Assembly (NCBI GenBank): GCA_024643595.1
Contig: JAHEMS010000022.1
Coordinates: forward strand, 1 to 15,978
Reading direction: 5' to 3'
DNA: 15,978 bases
DNA from: Bacteroidota bacterium
Lineage (GTDB): Bacteria > Bacteroidota > Bacteroidia > Cytophagales > Cyclobacteriaceae
The translations under genes and the position numbers were made by a program. Of this stretch, positions 1-6,670 are shown piece after piece. The notes below the pieces were generated by a model. That model saw only the letters and a list, made by a program, of their open reading frames with translations. It searched no databases and had not been told where the DNA came from. How positions within the stretch are numbered: the stretch's first letter is position 1; each line of letters begins with the position of its first letter.

Positions 1-153
1 ATTGAATTTATCATAGCTGTTTTCATGATGCACATACAGCATGATAAAAATAAAAGCCGCGATGCCCACACTCAGGCTGAAAATATTCACAAACGAAGTG
101 ACTTTGTTTCTCCAGAGAATGCGGAAGGTGATGGTGAGGAAAGATTTTAACAT
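1..153 (-). CDS. FtsX/MacB-type ABC permease, N-terminal part (runs off window start)
   Basis: Reading the minus strand from an ATG at 153 gives 51 codons with no stop before the window edge. The protein begins MLKSFLTITFRILWRNK and continues into one hydrophobic segment (about residues 18-40), the usual first membrane helix of FtsX-like permeases. It aligns without gaps to the first 51 residues of the next gene (2439-2591), with 47 residues and, by my hand count, about 128 of 153 bases identical. That indicates a fairly recent tandem duplication. Family role: membrane subunit of a MacB-like transporter that uses a separate ATPase, commonly for efflux or envelope work; no ATPase or adaptor gene is in view. 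The substrate cannot be read from the sequence. The gene lies 53 bp downstream of the complete permease and is probably co-transcribed with it. Confidence 0.88.
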   Translation of the reverse strand, partial: MLKSFLTITFRILWRNKVTSFVNIFSLSVGIAAFIFIMLYVHHENSYDKFN

Positions 154-201
154 AGTTGTTAGTTGTTGGTGGCAATTGCTAACAACTACCAACCAACAAC
201 T
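154..201. repeat. 48-bp intergenic repeat with 7-base period and inverted halves
   Basis: The short gap between the two permease genes is almost filled by a sequence that falls into 7-base units: AGTTGTT, AGTTGTT, GGTGGCA, ATTGCTA, ACAACTA, CCAACCA, ACAACT. The left units (AGTTGTT) are reverse complements of the right units (AACAACT), with GCAATTGC near the centre, so the transcript could fold in more than one register. The role is unknown. It could be a short interspersed repeat or a processing/attenuation hairpin between co-transcribed permease genes. The gap between 2592 and 2631 is also rich in related AACC/ACAA words but is much less regular. Confidence 0.5.
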
Positions 202-206
202 TTTCA

Positions 207-2591
207 TTATTCATATTTCAAAGAATCCACAGGATTAGCTCTTGCTACTTTCAACGACTGCCCTGTTACCGTGAGCAGCGCAATTCCAATCGCAATCAAA
301 GCGGCAATCACAAAAACATCAACACTGAGATCGATGTGATAAGCAAACGTGCTCAGCCACATTTTCATCAGCATCCAGGCCACGGGACTTGCAACAACAA
401 TTGCTAACAGAATCCATTTCAGAAAATCCCACGAGAGCATTGAATAGATCGTTCCAATAGATGCTCCTAAGACTTTTCGAACGCCAATTTCTTTTACTCG
501 TCTTGAAACCATGAAAGATGATAAAGCAAAGAGGCCGAGGCAAGCGATGATGACGGCAATGACGGTAAAGTAGCCGATCACCTTGGCCAGCTGCTCATCG
601 CGTTGATATTGTCTATTGAATGCATCATCTAAAAATTGGTAGCTAAATGGCTCAGCTCCCCACACATTCTTAAATTCAGTTTCAATAGTTTTAAGTGAAG
701 CAGGAATATTTGTCGAGGCAATCTTAATATGTGCGGTTTCCCCTGGCGTCTCTCGTTTAACAATACAAATAGGTTCAATCTTATCATGTAGGGATGCGAC
801 ATGAAAGTCCTTAACCACCCCGACAATCTCAAATTCCCAGTCTGTTTTCAATAGACGAATTGTCTTCCCTACCGGGGACTCAAGTCCCAATTCCTGGACA
901 GCCATTTCATTTAAAATCATTGTGCTATTGGCCTTTGTAAAATTCTTGCCCCGAGAAAGTTCTATACCAAGCACATCCAAATACTCCTCATCGACTGCCG
1001 GTCCTCGCATTGCAAATTTCTTTCCCTCAACTTCTATGGTTGGTGAGTTGGTCATATACACTCCGGGTGTTCCGTTTCCATAGGAAATGTTTCTTATAAT
1101 GGGGTGTTGAGATAGTCTTGCCTTGAAAGCATCCCTAAGCGCAACTTCCGGATCATTTTTCTTTGGTTGATCATTTCCCGGGGTATTAATTAAGATAACT
1201 TGTTCCTCGTTAAAACCCAGATCAGCGCTCCTAAGAAAATTGAGCTGTCGAAAGTTCACGAGGATCGCCACGATCATAATCACCGATAATCCAAATTGAA
1301 ACACCATTAACCCGCTTCGAAGATTCGCACGTCCCCAGCCATTCGCTGCAACTCCCTTAACAAGCTTCACAGGTTGGTTTGCAGTCAAGAAAATAGCGGG
1401 ATAAAGTCCAGCGATTATTCCCATTAAAACACCTCCACCAATTACAAACGTCCAAGAAAGGGGTTGATTCAAAGTGCCAATTTCAATATTTACCATTGCG
1501 AGCTGATTGAAAACAGGCAGAAAGAGCTGGACTATAGTTAACGCCAACCCTAGTGATAACATTGAAATGATGATTGATTCTCCAATGAGCTGAACGCGTA
1601 AGAGAAGAACAGATGAACCACTCATTCTCTTAAGTGCTATTTCCTTGGCGCGGACTGCCGATCGGGCAGTGGTAAGGTTTACATAGTTCACACAAGCCAG
1701 CACGAGCATGAAAAACGCAATCGAAATTAGAATCATCACCATCCGAATATTTCCGTGGAGACCGTAGTCAAGTTTATGAACTGCTCCATCAAAGTAAATT
1801 TTACTCAAAGGCCGGAGATGAAATTGATTGAATTCAGTGTCGAAGATTTGACCATTGTTAATCTCCGATAAAGATTCGTTTACCTTTTTTTCAGCAACTT
1901 CTTTGACTGCAGATGGTGATAGCAAAAGAAAAGTGGCACTCCATGCAAATGAATTGTGCCCTGTTTCATTCAGATCCTTGACAGAATTTTGGCTTTGAAA
2001 TGAAGACATTGAGAAAAGAGCGTCCACTTCACAGTGTGATGATTCAACATCGTCAATAATTCCAGTGACTTCATATGCAATGTGTTCCGACTCAAAAGAC
2101 TTGCCCATCGGATCTTCATCCCCAAATAATTTTTTAGCCGTAGTCACTGCCAGTACTGCAGTCATTGGACGGTTAAGGGCCTGCTTCGGATTACCGCGCT
2201 GAAAGCTGAAGCTAAACACATCAAATGAAGTGCTGTCCGAATAAGCTGTATTAACTTCAATCTGTTTTATATCCTCAAGATTTTTTCCCGGGTCGTAGGT
2301 AAGATATGTTTTTTCAAATTGAGAGAGCATGGCCACGTTCTCAATCTCAGGTAGTTTGCCTTTCAAATGTATGCCAATTGCCGGGGGTAATTTTCCGTAA
2401 TCATCTCCCTCAACTCGATAGATGCGATCATATTTTTCATTGAACTTGTCGTACGAAGTTTCATGATGCACGTACAGCATGATGAAAATGAAAGCCGTGA
2501 TGCCCACGCTCAAACTGAAGATGTTCACAAACGAAGTGACCTTGTTTCTCCAGAGGATGCGGAGGGTGATGGTGAGGAAAGAGCGCAGCAT
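207..2591 (-). CDS. FtsX/MacB-type ABC transporter permease
   Basis: The 794-residue protein has the length and plan of the large two-module FtsX permeases common in Bacteroidota. A first helix (about residues 18-40) is followed by a periplasmic core domain (about 45-280) and three helices (about 283-305, 336-358 and 380-402). A second helix at 427-447, a second periplasmic domain (about 450-665) and three closing helices (about 671-693, 726-746 and 758-778) complete it. Typical FtsX signatures are visible: AKEIALKRMSG near 315 and VKEIGVRKVLGAS near 700, with the C-terminal ending ARANPVDSLKYE. It should be the membrane part of a MacB-like, mechanotransmission-type transporter powered by a separate ATPase that is not in this window. 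The ATG at 2591 is favoured because the downstream paralogue starts at the equivalent codon. It lies between a partial paralogue and a relic paralogue and is probably part of one operon. Confidence 0.93.
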   Translation of the reverse strand: MLRSFLTITLRILWRNKVTSFVNIFSLSVGITAFIFIMLYVHHETSYDKFNEKYDRIYRVEGDDYGKLPPAIGIHLKGKLPEIENVAMLSQFEKTYLTYDPGKNLEDIKQIEVNTAYSDSTSFDVFSFSFQRGNPKQALNRPMTAVLAVTTAKKLFGDEDPMGKSFESEHIAYEVTGIIDDVESSHCEVDALFSMSSFQSQNSVKDLNETGHNSFAWSATFLLLSPSAVKEVAEKKVNESLSEINNGQIFDTEFNQFHLRPLSKIYFDGAVHKLDYGLHGNIRMVMILISIAFFMLVLACVNYVNLTTARSAVRAKEIALKRMSGSSVLLLRVQLIGESIIISMLSLGLALTIVQLFLPVFNQLAMVNIEIGTLNQPLSWTFVIGGGVLMGIIAGLYPAIFLTANQPVKLVKGVAANGWGRANLRSGLMVFQFGLSVIMIVAILVNFRQLNFLRSADLGFNEEQVILINTPGNDQPKKNDPEVALRDAFKARLSQHPIIRNISYGNGTPGVYMTNSPTIEVEGKKFAMRGPAVDEEYLDVLGIELSRGKNFTKANSTMILNEMAVQELGLESPVGKTIRLLKTDWEFEIVGVVKDFHVASLHDKIEPICIVKRETPGETAHIKIASTNIPASLKTIETEFKNVWGAEPFSYQFLDDAFNRQYQRDEQLAKVIGYFTVIAVIIACLGLFALSSFMVSRRVKEIGVRKVLGASIGTIYSMLSWDFLKWILLAIVVASPVAWMLMKMWLSTFAYHIDLSVDVFVIAALIAIGIALLTVTGQSLKVARANPVDSLKYE

Positions 2592-2631
2592 AGGGTTAGG
2601 TTATTGTAGGGTTGTCGATGTTTTGAATCTG

Positions 2632-2759
2632 TTACTCATACTTCACCGCGTCCACTGGATTATTCTTGAGTGCCTTAAATAACCAATGACATTGATTCCT
2701 GCAAAAAACGGATTTCGAGCCAGTAGGCGGAGTGAGCGTTTGAGATAATTGAGATTCAT
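2632..2759 (-). pseudogene. Relic of a third FtsX permease: N- and C-terminal ends joined by a large internal deletion
   Basis: On the minus strand an ATG at 2759 opens a reading frame beginning MNLNYLKRSLRLLARNPFF and then AGINVIG, which matches the start of FtsX permeases (short amphipathic head, then the IN.IG segment entering helix 1). The similarity stops there. In a different frame the last codons before a TAA at 2632-2634 read WLFKALKNNPVDAVKYE, matching the C-terminal end of the intact neighbour (ARANPVDSLKYE). The span of 128 nt is not a multiple of three, so the two ends are out of frame, joined around 2680-2687. About 750 codons of a normal 790-codon gene are missing. The sequence differs from the two neighbours, so this was a separate paralogue. 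It sits 40 bp upstream of the intact permease and was probably the first gene of the array. Translation from the ATG would end after about 38 codons. Confidence 0.8.
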
Positions 2760-2891
2760 CTTTGTAGGTTTTTGGTCGTTACCGGATTTAGTTCCATCCA
2801 CTAAGAACTAATCTCCATTAACCTCTTACACCATCATCGGACCAAAAACAATATCGTCTAAATTCAATCAAAATGGAAGGTTGCCAAAATG

Positions 2892-2932
2892 CGTTGTTCT
2901 AAAATGAAACAATGAGGCGTTTCATTTCGGTA
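2892..2932. promoter_or_regulatory. Palindromic putative operator upstream of the permease array
   Basis: The sequence begins CGTTGTTCTAAAATGAAACA (2892-2911) and continues to an inverted copy at 2918-2932. Nine-base arms AAATGAAAC (2902-2910) and GTTTCATTT (2919-2927) are exact reverse complements around an 8-base spacer. Extended half-sites read TTCTAAAATGAAACA and, on the other strand, TACCGAAATGAAACG. The first 20 bases match 18 of 20 at 10838-10857, upstream of the NtrC-like regulator. The edge is about 130 bp upstream of the relic permease start at 2759 and about 300 bp upstream of the intact permease. I infer a binding site for a dimeric activator, most simply the regulator at 9348-10733. 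I saw no canonical sigma-54 -24/-12 element between it and the permease genes. Confidence 0.6.
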
Positions 2933-3175
2933 TGGTTAGATTACCTGCTTCAATAGTATACTTTGCGTCAGCATGTCAATTGCCCAATCCTACCTAAAAA
3001 AATCAAACACCATGAGTCCAAACATCTGTGCACTGAAATTGAAATAAACAACAGCTATGTTTTTATGGCCTGATCCACATGAAACCAGGCTGATTCAAAT
3101 AAGCAATCGTTGCAAATAAAAATTGGTTCTTACCCTATCACAACCAATCTTTACACCATCAAAATTGTAATAGCG
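2933..3175. other. Intergenic stretch with no recognised gene
   Basis: This A+T-rich interval separates the divergent permease array and the kinase operon. I see no convincing coding frame; the longest ATG-led runs I checked are a few codons long and have no family resemblance. No RNA gene fold was obvious by eye. Confidence 0.5.
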
Positions 3176-3183
3176 TACCTTTG
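3176..3183 (+). promoter_or_regulatory. Probable Bacteroidota -7 box for the kinase/flavoprotein operon
   Basis: TACCTTTG fits the Bacteroidota TAnnTTTG consensus and lies 27 bp before the ATG at 3211, implying a leader of about 20 nt. No well-spaced -33 TTG is present; the nearest TTG (3165-3167) is too close, so the call rests on the -7 box and its position. Confidence 0.5.
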
Positions 3184-3210
3184 ACTCACGTTTGGTAAAC
3201 GCTCCAAAAA

Positions 3211-4875
3211 ATGGATGGATTAAATAAACATGAGCAGGAACTAAGTCAGCTGGCCCGTTTCCCTGATATGAATCCTGGGCCGGTGATCAGAATGACCATG
3301 GAGGGCATCGTCCTTCTAAGTAATAAAGCAGCACGAAATCTCTTCAGCCGCGATTTAAAGGAAAAAAATTGGAAAACCATTTGCCCGAATTTATCGGAAG
3401 AAATCTGGAGACAGATTGTCTCAAGCGATAATGTCTATACCATCGAGCGAAGCATTGGAAAGCTTTGCTTTCTTTTTCATCATCGGCCAGATCCGGAAAC
3501 TCAACTGGTCTTTGTATATGGCTCGGATATAACCGAAAACAAAAAAATTGAGAAGAAGCTGGAAGAGCAGAATGCACTGATAGAACAAATCGCCAGGTTT
3601 CCTCACATGAACCCAGGACCAGTAATCCGAATGGACCTTGACGGCACAATTCATCTTTGTAACCAGGCCGCCCAAAGTATTTTCAAAGAAACGTTGAATG
3701 GAAAAGACTGGAGAACTCTATGCCCCGGAGTGAAAGGAACGTTATGGAATAAAATTATTTCATCGGAAGAAGTATTTCCGGTAGAAGAAAAAATCGGTAA
3801 AAACTTTTTTGTCTTTAACCATCGGTGTGATTTACAAAGTAAGCTGGTTTTTGCCTTTGGAACGGATATCACCCTGCAGCGGGCAGCAGAGAAACAATTA
3901 TTACAGAACGAAAAAATGGCCACCCTGGGAACCTTAGCCGCCGGGGTTGCTCATGAATTAAATAATCCTGCAGCAGCAACACGCAGGGCCTCACAACAAT
4001 TGCTTGAAACCTTTAAAAAACTTGCGTTGGTCCAAAAAAAAATAAATAGTCATTCTTTTTCAGCCCCTGAACTGGATCTTGCACGATTTCTTACAAAGCT
4101 TTCAGATGACGTAAGGACAGATGGCAAACTTAGCTCACTGGAATCCTCCGACGCGGAGGCTGAATTAGAAGAATGGCTGGATCAGCAACATGTTGAAAAC
4201 GCCTGGGACATCGTGCCCGGACTGATTGCCATGGGCGTAACCAAAGAAAAACTATCTGTAAAAATTTCAGGCATCACGCCTGAAATACTAACAATGATCC
4301 TGCAATTACCCGCCTACCAAATACAGATCAGGGAATTGCTCGATGAAATACATGAAGGCTCTCAACGGGTTTCAGAAATTATAGTGGCATTAAAAAATTA
4401 TTCTTATCTCGGCCAGGCACCTGTGCAGGAAGTAGATCTTCATCAAGGGATTGACAACACGCTCATCATCTTAAAAAATAAATTAAGAAAAGGCATTACC
4501 ATAAGACGAGACTATGCCCAGCATCTTCCTAAAATAACAGCCTATGGAAGTGAACTTAATCAGGTATGGACTAACCTTCTTGATAATGCGGCCGATGCGT
4601 TGAAAGAAAAGGGAGAAATCACCATACGCACACGCACAGAAAATGATTTTGTTATTATTGAAATAGAGGATAATGGCCCGGGTATTCCTGAAAATATTCA
4701 ATCCCGCATTTTTGATCCTTTCTTCACCACTAAAGAACCTGGCAGAGGTACCGGACTTGGATTAAGTACAAGTTTTGGAATCATTACAGAAAAGCATAAA
4801 GGTAAAATTTCGGTTGAGTCGCAAACAGGATTTACCCGGTTCACGGTTATTTTACCAAAACAGATTTCAGTTTAG
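3211..4875 (+). CDS. Soluble PAS-PAS sensor histidine kinase
   Basis: The 554-residue protein has no signal peptide or membrane helix, so it should act in the cytoplasm. Residues 12-112 and 127-225 are two copies of a PAS-like domain about 113 residues apart, each opening with ARFPxMNPGPVIRM and ending in FGTDIT or YGSDIT. A short charged coiled coil (about 110-125) links them. The H-box AAGVAHELNNPAAA places the phospho-accepting histidine at 248. The ATPase domain shows the N-box (QVWTNLLDNAADAL, 451-464), the G1 box EDNGPGIPE (486-494), FDPFFTTK (501-508) and GRGTGLGL (511-518). Between the H-box and the next recognisable helix (GSQRVSEIIVALKNYS, 383-398) there are about 120 extra residues, far more than in a normal dimerisation hairpin. 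The gene ends 30 bp before a receiver-flavoprotein fusion, which is its likely phosphotransfer partner. The ligand sensed by the PAS pair is unknown. Confidence 0.92.
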   Translation: MDGLNKHEQELSQLARFPDMNPGPVIRMTMEGIVLLSNKAARNLFSRDLKEKNWKTICPNLSEEIWRQIVSSDNVYTIERSIGKLCFLFHHRPDPETQLVFVYGSDITENKKIEKKLEEQNALIEQIARFPHMNPGPVIRMDLDGTIHLCNQAAQSIFKETLNGKDWRTLCPGVKGTLWNKIISSEEVFPVEEKIGKNFFVFNHRCDLQSKLVFAFGTDITLQRAAEKQLLQNEKMATLGTLAAGVAHELNNPAAATRRASQQLLETFKKLALVQKKINSHSFSAPELDLARFLTKLSDDVRTDGKLSSLESSDAEAELEEWLDQQHVENAWDIVPGLIAMGVTKEKLSVKISGITPEILTMILQLPAYQIQIRELLDEIHEGSQRVSEIIVALKNYSYLGQAPVQEVDLHQGIDNTLIILKNKLRKGITIRRDYAQHLPKITAYGSELNQVWTNLLDNAADALKEKGEITIRTRTENDFVIIEIEDNGPGIPENIQSRIFDPFFTTKEPGRGTGLGLSTSFGIITEKHKGKISVESQTGFTRFTVILPKQISV

Positions 4876-4905
4876 AGTAACAGACGACAACCTTAAAATC
4901 AGAAA

Positions 4906-6570
4906 ATGATTAAACCAGTAATCTTTTGCGTAGATGATGACCCTGAAGTGCTGGGCGCTATCGAACGAGACTTACGTCAGCATTATAAAGGGAACAAACG
5001 AATCATCAAATCAACCTCTGGCCGTGAAGCCATTGAAACCGTGAGGCAATTGAAACAAAGAAATACGCCTATTGCTTTATTTCTGGTTGATCAACGGATG
5101 CCTGAAATGACAGGCACTGAATTATTAGCCGACCTGGTTAAAATTTATCCTGAATCAAAAAAAGTATTACTCACTGCCTATGCCGACACAGAAGCTGCCA
5201 TTGTAAGCATCAACGAGATTGGTTTAGATCATTACCTGATGAAACCCTGGGATCCACCCGAGCAAAAATTATTTCCGGTACTTGATGATTTGCTTAGCGA
5301 CTGGACCACCCAAGTAAAATTACCTTACGATGGCATACGCGTAGCTGGTTCCCGTTGGAGTTCCAAAAGCTATGAAGTGAAAGAGTTTCTCAGTCTAAAC
5401 CAGGTCCCCTATCAATGGGTTGACATTGATGAGGATACCATTATAGCCGATTTGATAAAATCATTAAGTGATGATCTGAAAAATCTTCCGGTTATTCTTT
5501 TTCCTGATGGAAGCACCCTGGTTACTCCTGACAAACTTGAATTGGCGGAAAAGGTAGGGTTGCAAACCAAAGCCAATAAACCATTTTATGATTTAGTGGT
5601 TGTGGGGAGTGGCCCTGCGGGATTAGCCAATGCTTTATATGGTGCGTCCGAAGGTCTTCGCGTACTTATAATAGAGCGAAGCGCACCTGGTGGCCAGGCA
5701 GGCACAAGTTCGAACATTGAAAATTATCTTGGCTTTCCTGCTGGCGTAACAGGTGCTGACCTCGCCCAACGCGCTGTCGCGCAAGCGAAACGATTTGGAG
5801 CAGAACTCCTCACTGCCCAGGAAGCGATCGGCTTTAGGAGTGAAGATCCTTATCGCTATATAAAATTGAGTGATGGAAGTGAAGTTTCATGTTACGCGCT
5901 GGTCTTTGCAACGGGCATGAGCGTCCGGAAGTTAGAAGCACCCGGCGTTGAAAAACTTCAAGGCATTGGGGTGTACTATGGTGCTGCCATGAGTGAAGCG
6001 GCCGTTTATAAAGGTAAAGATATTTGTATTGTTGGAGGAGCAAACTCGGCCGGACAAGGAGCCATGTTCTTTAGCCGTTATGCGAAAAGTGTTACCATGC
6101 TGATTCGCGCTGCCTCCCTTAGCCCAGGCATGTCCCGATATCTTGTTGACAGAATTGAATCGACTTCCAACATCAAAATTATTTCGAATATAGAAGTGTC
6201 ATCCGTTGAAGGTGAACATCAACTTGATAAAGTGATTATTAAGGATTGCTCATCGGGTGAGGAGAAGGAATTAAGTATGGCTGCCATGTTTATTTTCATA
6301 GGCACCGCACCACATGCGGAAATGGCAAAAGGTTTTGTTCCGCTTGATGACAAAGGTTTTATCCTGACAGGACCTGATCTGCCTAAAACTTCCCATGGAA
6401 AAACTTTAGGTTGGACCTTGGACCGTGATCCATTTTTGTTTGAAACCAACATACCGGGAGTCTTTGCAGTAGGCGATGTGCGTAGTGGCGCCAACCGAAG
6501 GGTAGCCGCTGCGGTAGGCGAAGGCTCTGCGGGAATTTATATGGTACACCGATATCTAATGACCGTTTAA
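4906..6570 (+). CDS. Response-regulator receiver / glutaredoxin-like / thioredoxin-reductase-like flavoprotein fusion
   Basis: Residues 1-130 are a receiver domain: acidic cluster D10-D12, phospho-acceptor D62 (FLVDQRMPEMTG), T90 and K113. Residues about 143-225 resemble a glutaredoxin or thioredoxin fold, with RWSSKSYEVKEFLSLNQVPY where CxxC would be expected. Residues about 227-554 are a thioredoxin-reductase-type flavoprotein: FAD motif GSGPAGL (234-240), GGQAGTSSNIENYLGFP (262-278), FATG (334-337), NAD(P) motif GGANSAGQ (377-384) and the closing GVFAVGDVRSGANRRVAAAVGEG (518-540). The usual CxxC before the pyridine-nucleotide motif is replaced by YYGAAMSEA (357-365); the only cysteines are at 8, 329, 374 and 448. 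It should bind FAD and a pyridine nucleotide but cannot use the classical disulfide route. Phosphorylation by the upstream kinase may switch the enzyme. Fusions of this layout are annotated in many bacteria as fused response regulator/thioredoxin-disulfide reductase; their substrate is not established as far as I know. Confidence 0.92.
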   Translation: MIKPVIFCVDDDPEVLGAIERDLRQHYKGNKRIIKSTSGREAIETVRQLKQRNTPIALFLVDQRMPEMTGTELLADLVKIYPESKKVLLTAYADTEAAIVSINEIGLDHYLMKPWDPPEQKLFPVLDDLLSDWTTQVKLPYDGIRVAGSRWSSKSYEVKEFLSLNQVPYQWVDIDEDTIIADLIKSLSDDLKNLPVILFPDGSTLVTPDKLELAEKVGLQTKANKPFYDLVVVGSGPAGLANALYGASEGLRVLIIERSAPGGQAGTSSNIENYLGFPAGVTGADLAQRAVAQAKRFGAELLTAQEAIGFRSEDPYRYIKLSDGSEVSCYALVFATGMSVRKLEAPGVEKLQGIGVYYGAAMSEAAVYKGKDICIVGGANSAGQGAMFFSRYAKSVTMLIRAASLSPGMSRYLVDRIESTSNIKIISNIEVSSVEGEHQLDKVIIKDCSSGEEKELSMAAMFIFIGTAPHAEMAKGFVPLDDKGFILTGPDLPKTSHGKTLGWTLDRDPFLFETNIPGVFAVGDVRSGANRRVAAAVGEGSAGIYMVHRYLMTV

Positions 6571-6650
6571 AAGGCCGCCTAAAGCAAAAAGCCTAATAGA
6601 TTAAGCGTGTTTCAAATAGTCTTATAATTGTTTTCAATTGTATTGCGGCA

Positions 6651-6670
6651 TGACCAATGAGCATTGGTCA
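6651..6670. repeat. Perfect 9-bp inverted repeat between convergent genes
   Basis: TGACCAATG-AG-CATTGGTCA is a near-perfect palindrome in the gap between two convergent genes. Its right arm includes the stop codon (6668-6670) of the minus-strand transglutaminase-like gene. Neither side carries a T-run, so it is not a classical intrinsic terminator. It could still act as a bidirectional end-of-transcript hairpin or a protein-binding site. The rest of 6571-6650 holds only weak A+T-rich inverted repeats. Confidence 0.45.

Noticed and set aside
2759..2892. Possible sigma-54 promoter (-24/-12) downstream of the proposed operator
   Set aside because: Sequences such as TGGCAACC and GGTCCGATGATGGT are present on the minus strand but lack the GC at the required 10-base spacing from GG.
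3012..3047. Tiny ORF of 11 codons in the 2933-3175 gap
   Set aside because: Too short, with no ribosome-binding signal or recognisable sequence.
3244..3885. Direct repeats in the kinase gene considered as a repeat or CRISPR-like array
   Set aside because: There are only two copies, and the similarity is at protein level with in-frame PAS domain structure; it is a domain duplication.
5906..6100. Frameshift or decay explaining the missing CxxC in the flavoprotein
   Set aside because: The frame is continuous and the flanking FAD and NAD(P) motifs are intact, so the absence of cysteines looks like a property of the family.
6571..6650. Intrinsic terminator after the flavoprotein gene
   Set aside because: Only short, weak hairpins (such as AGGC..GCCT) and no stem followed by a T-run.
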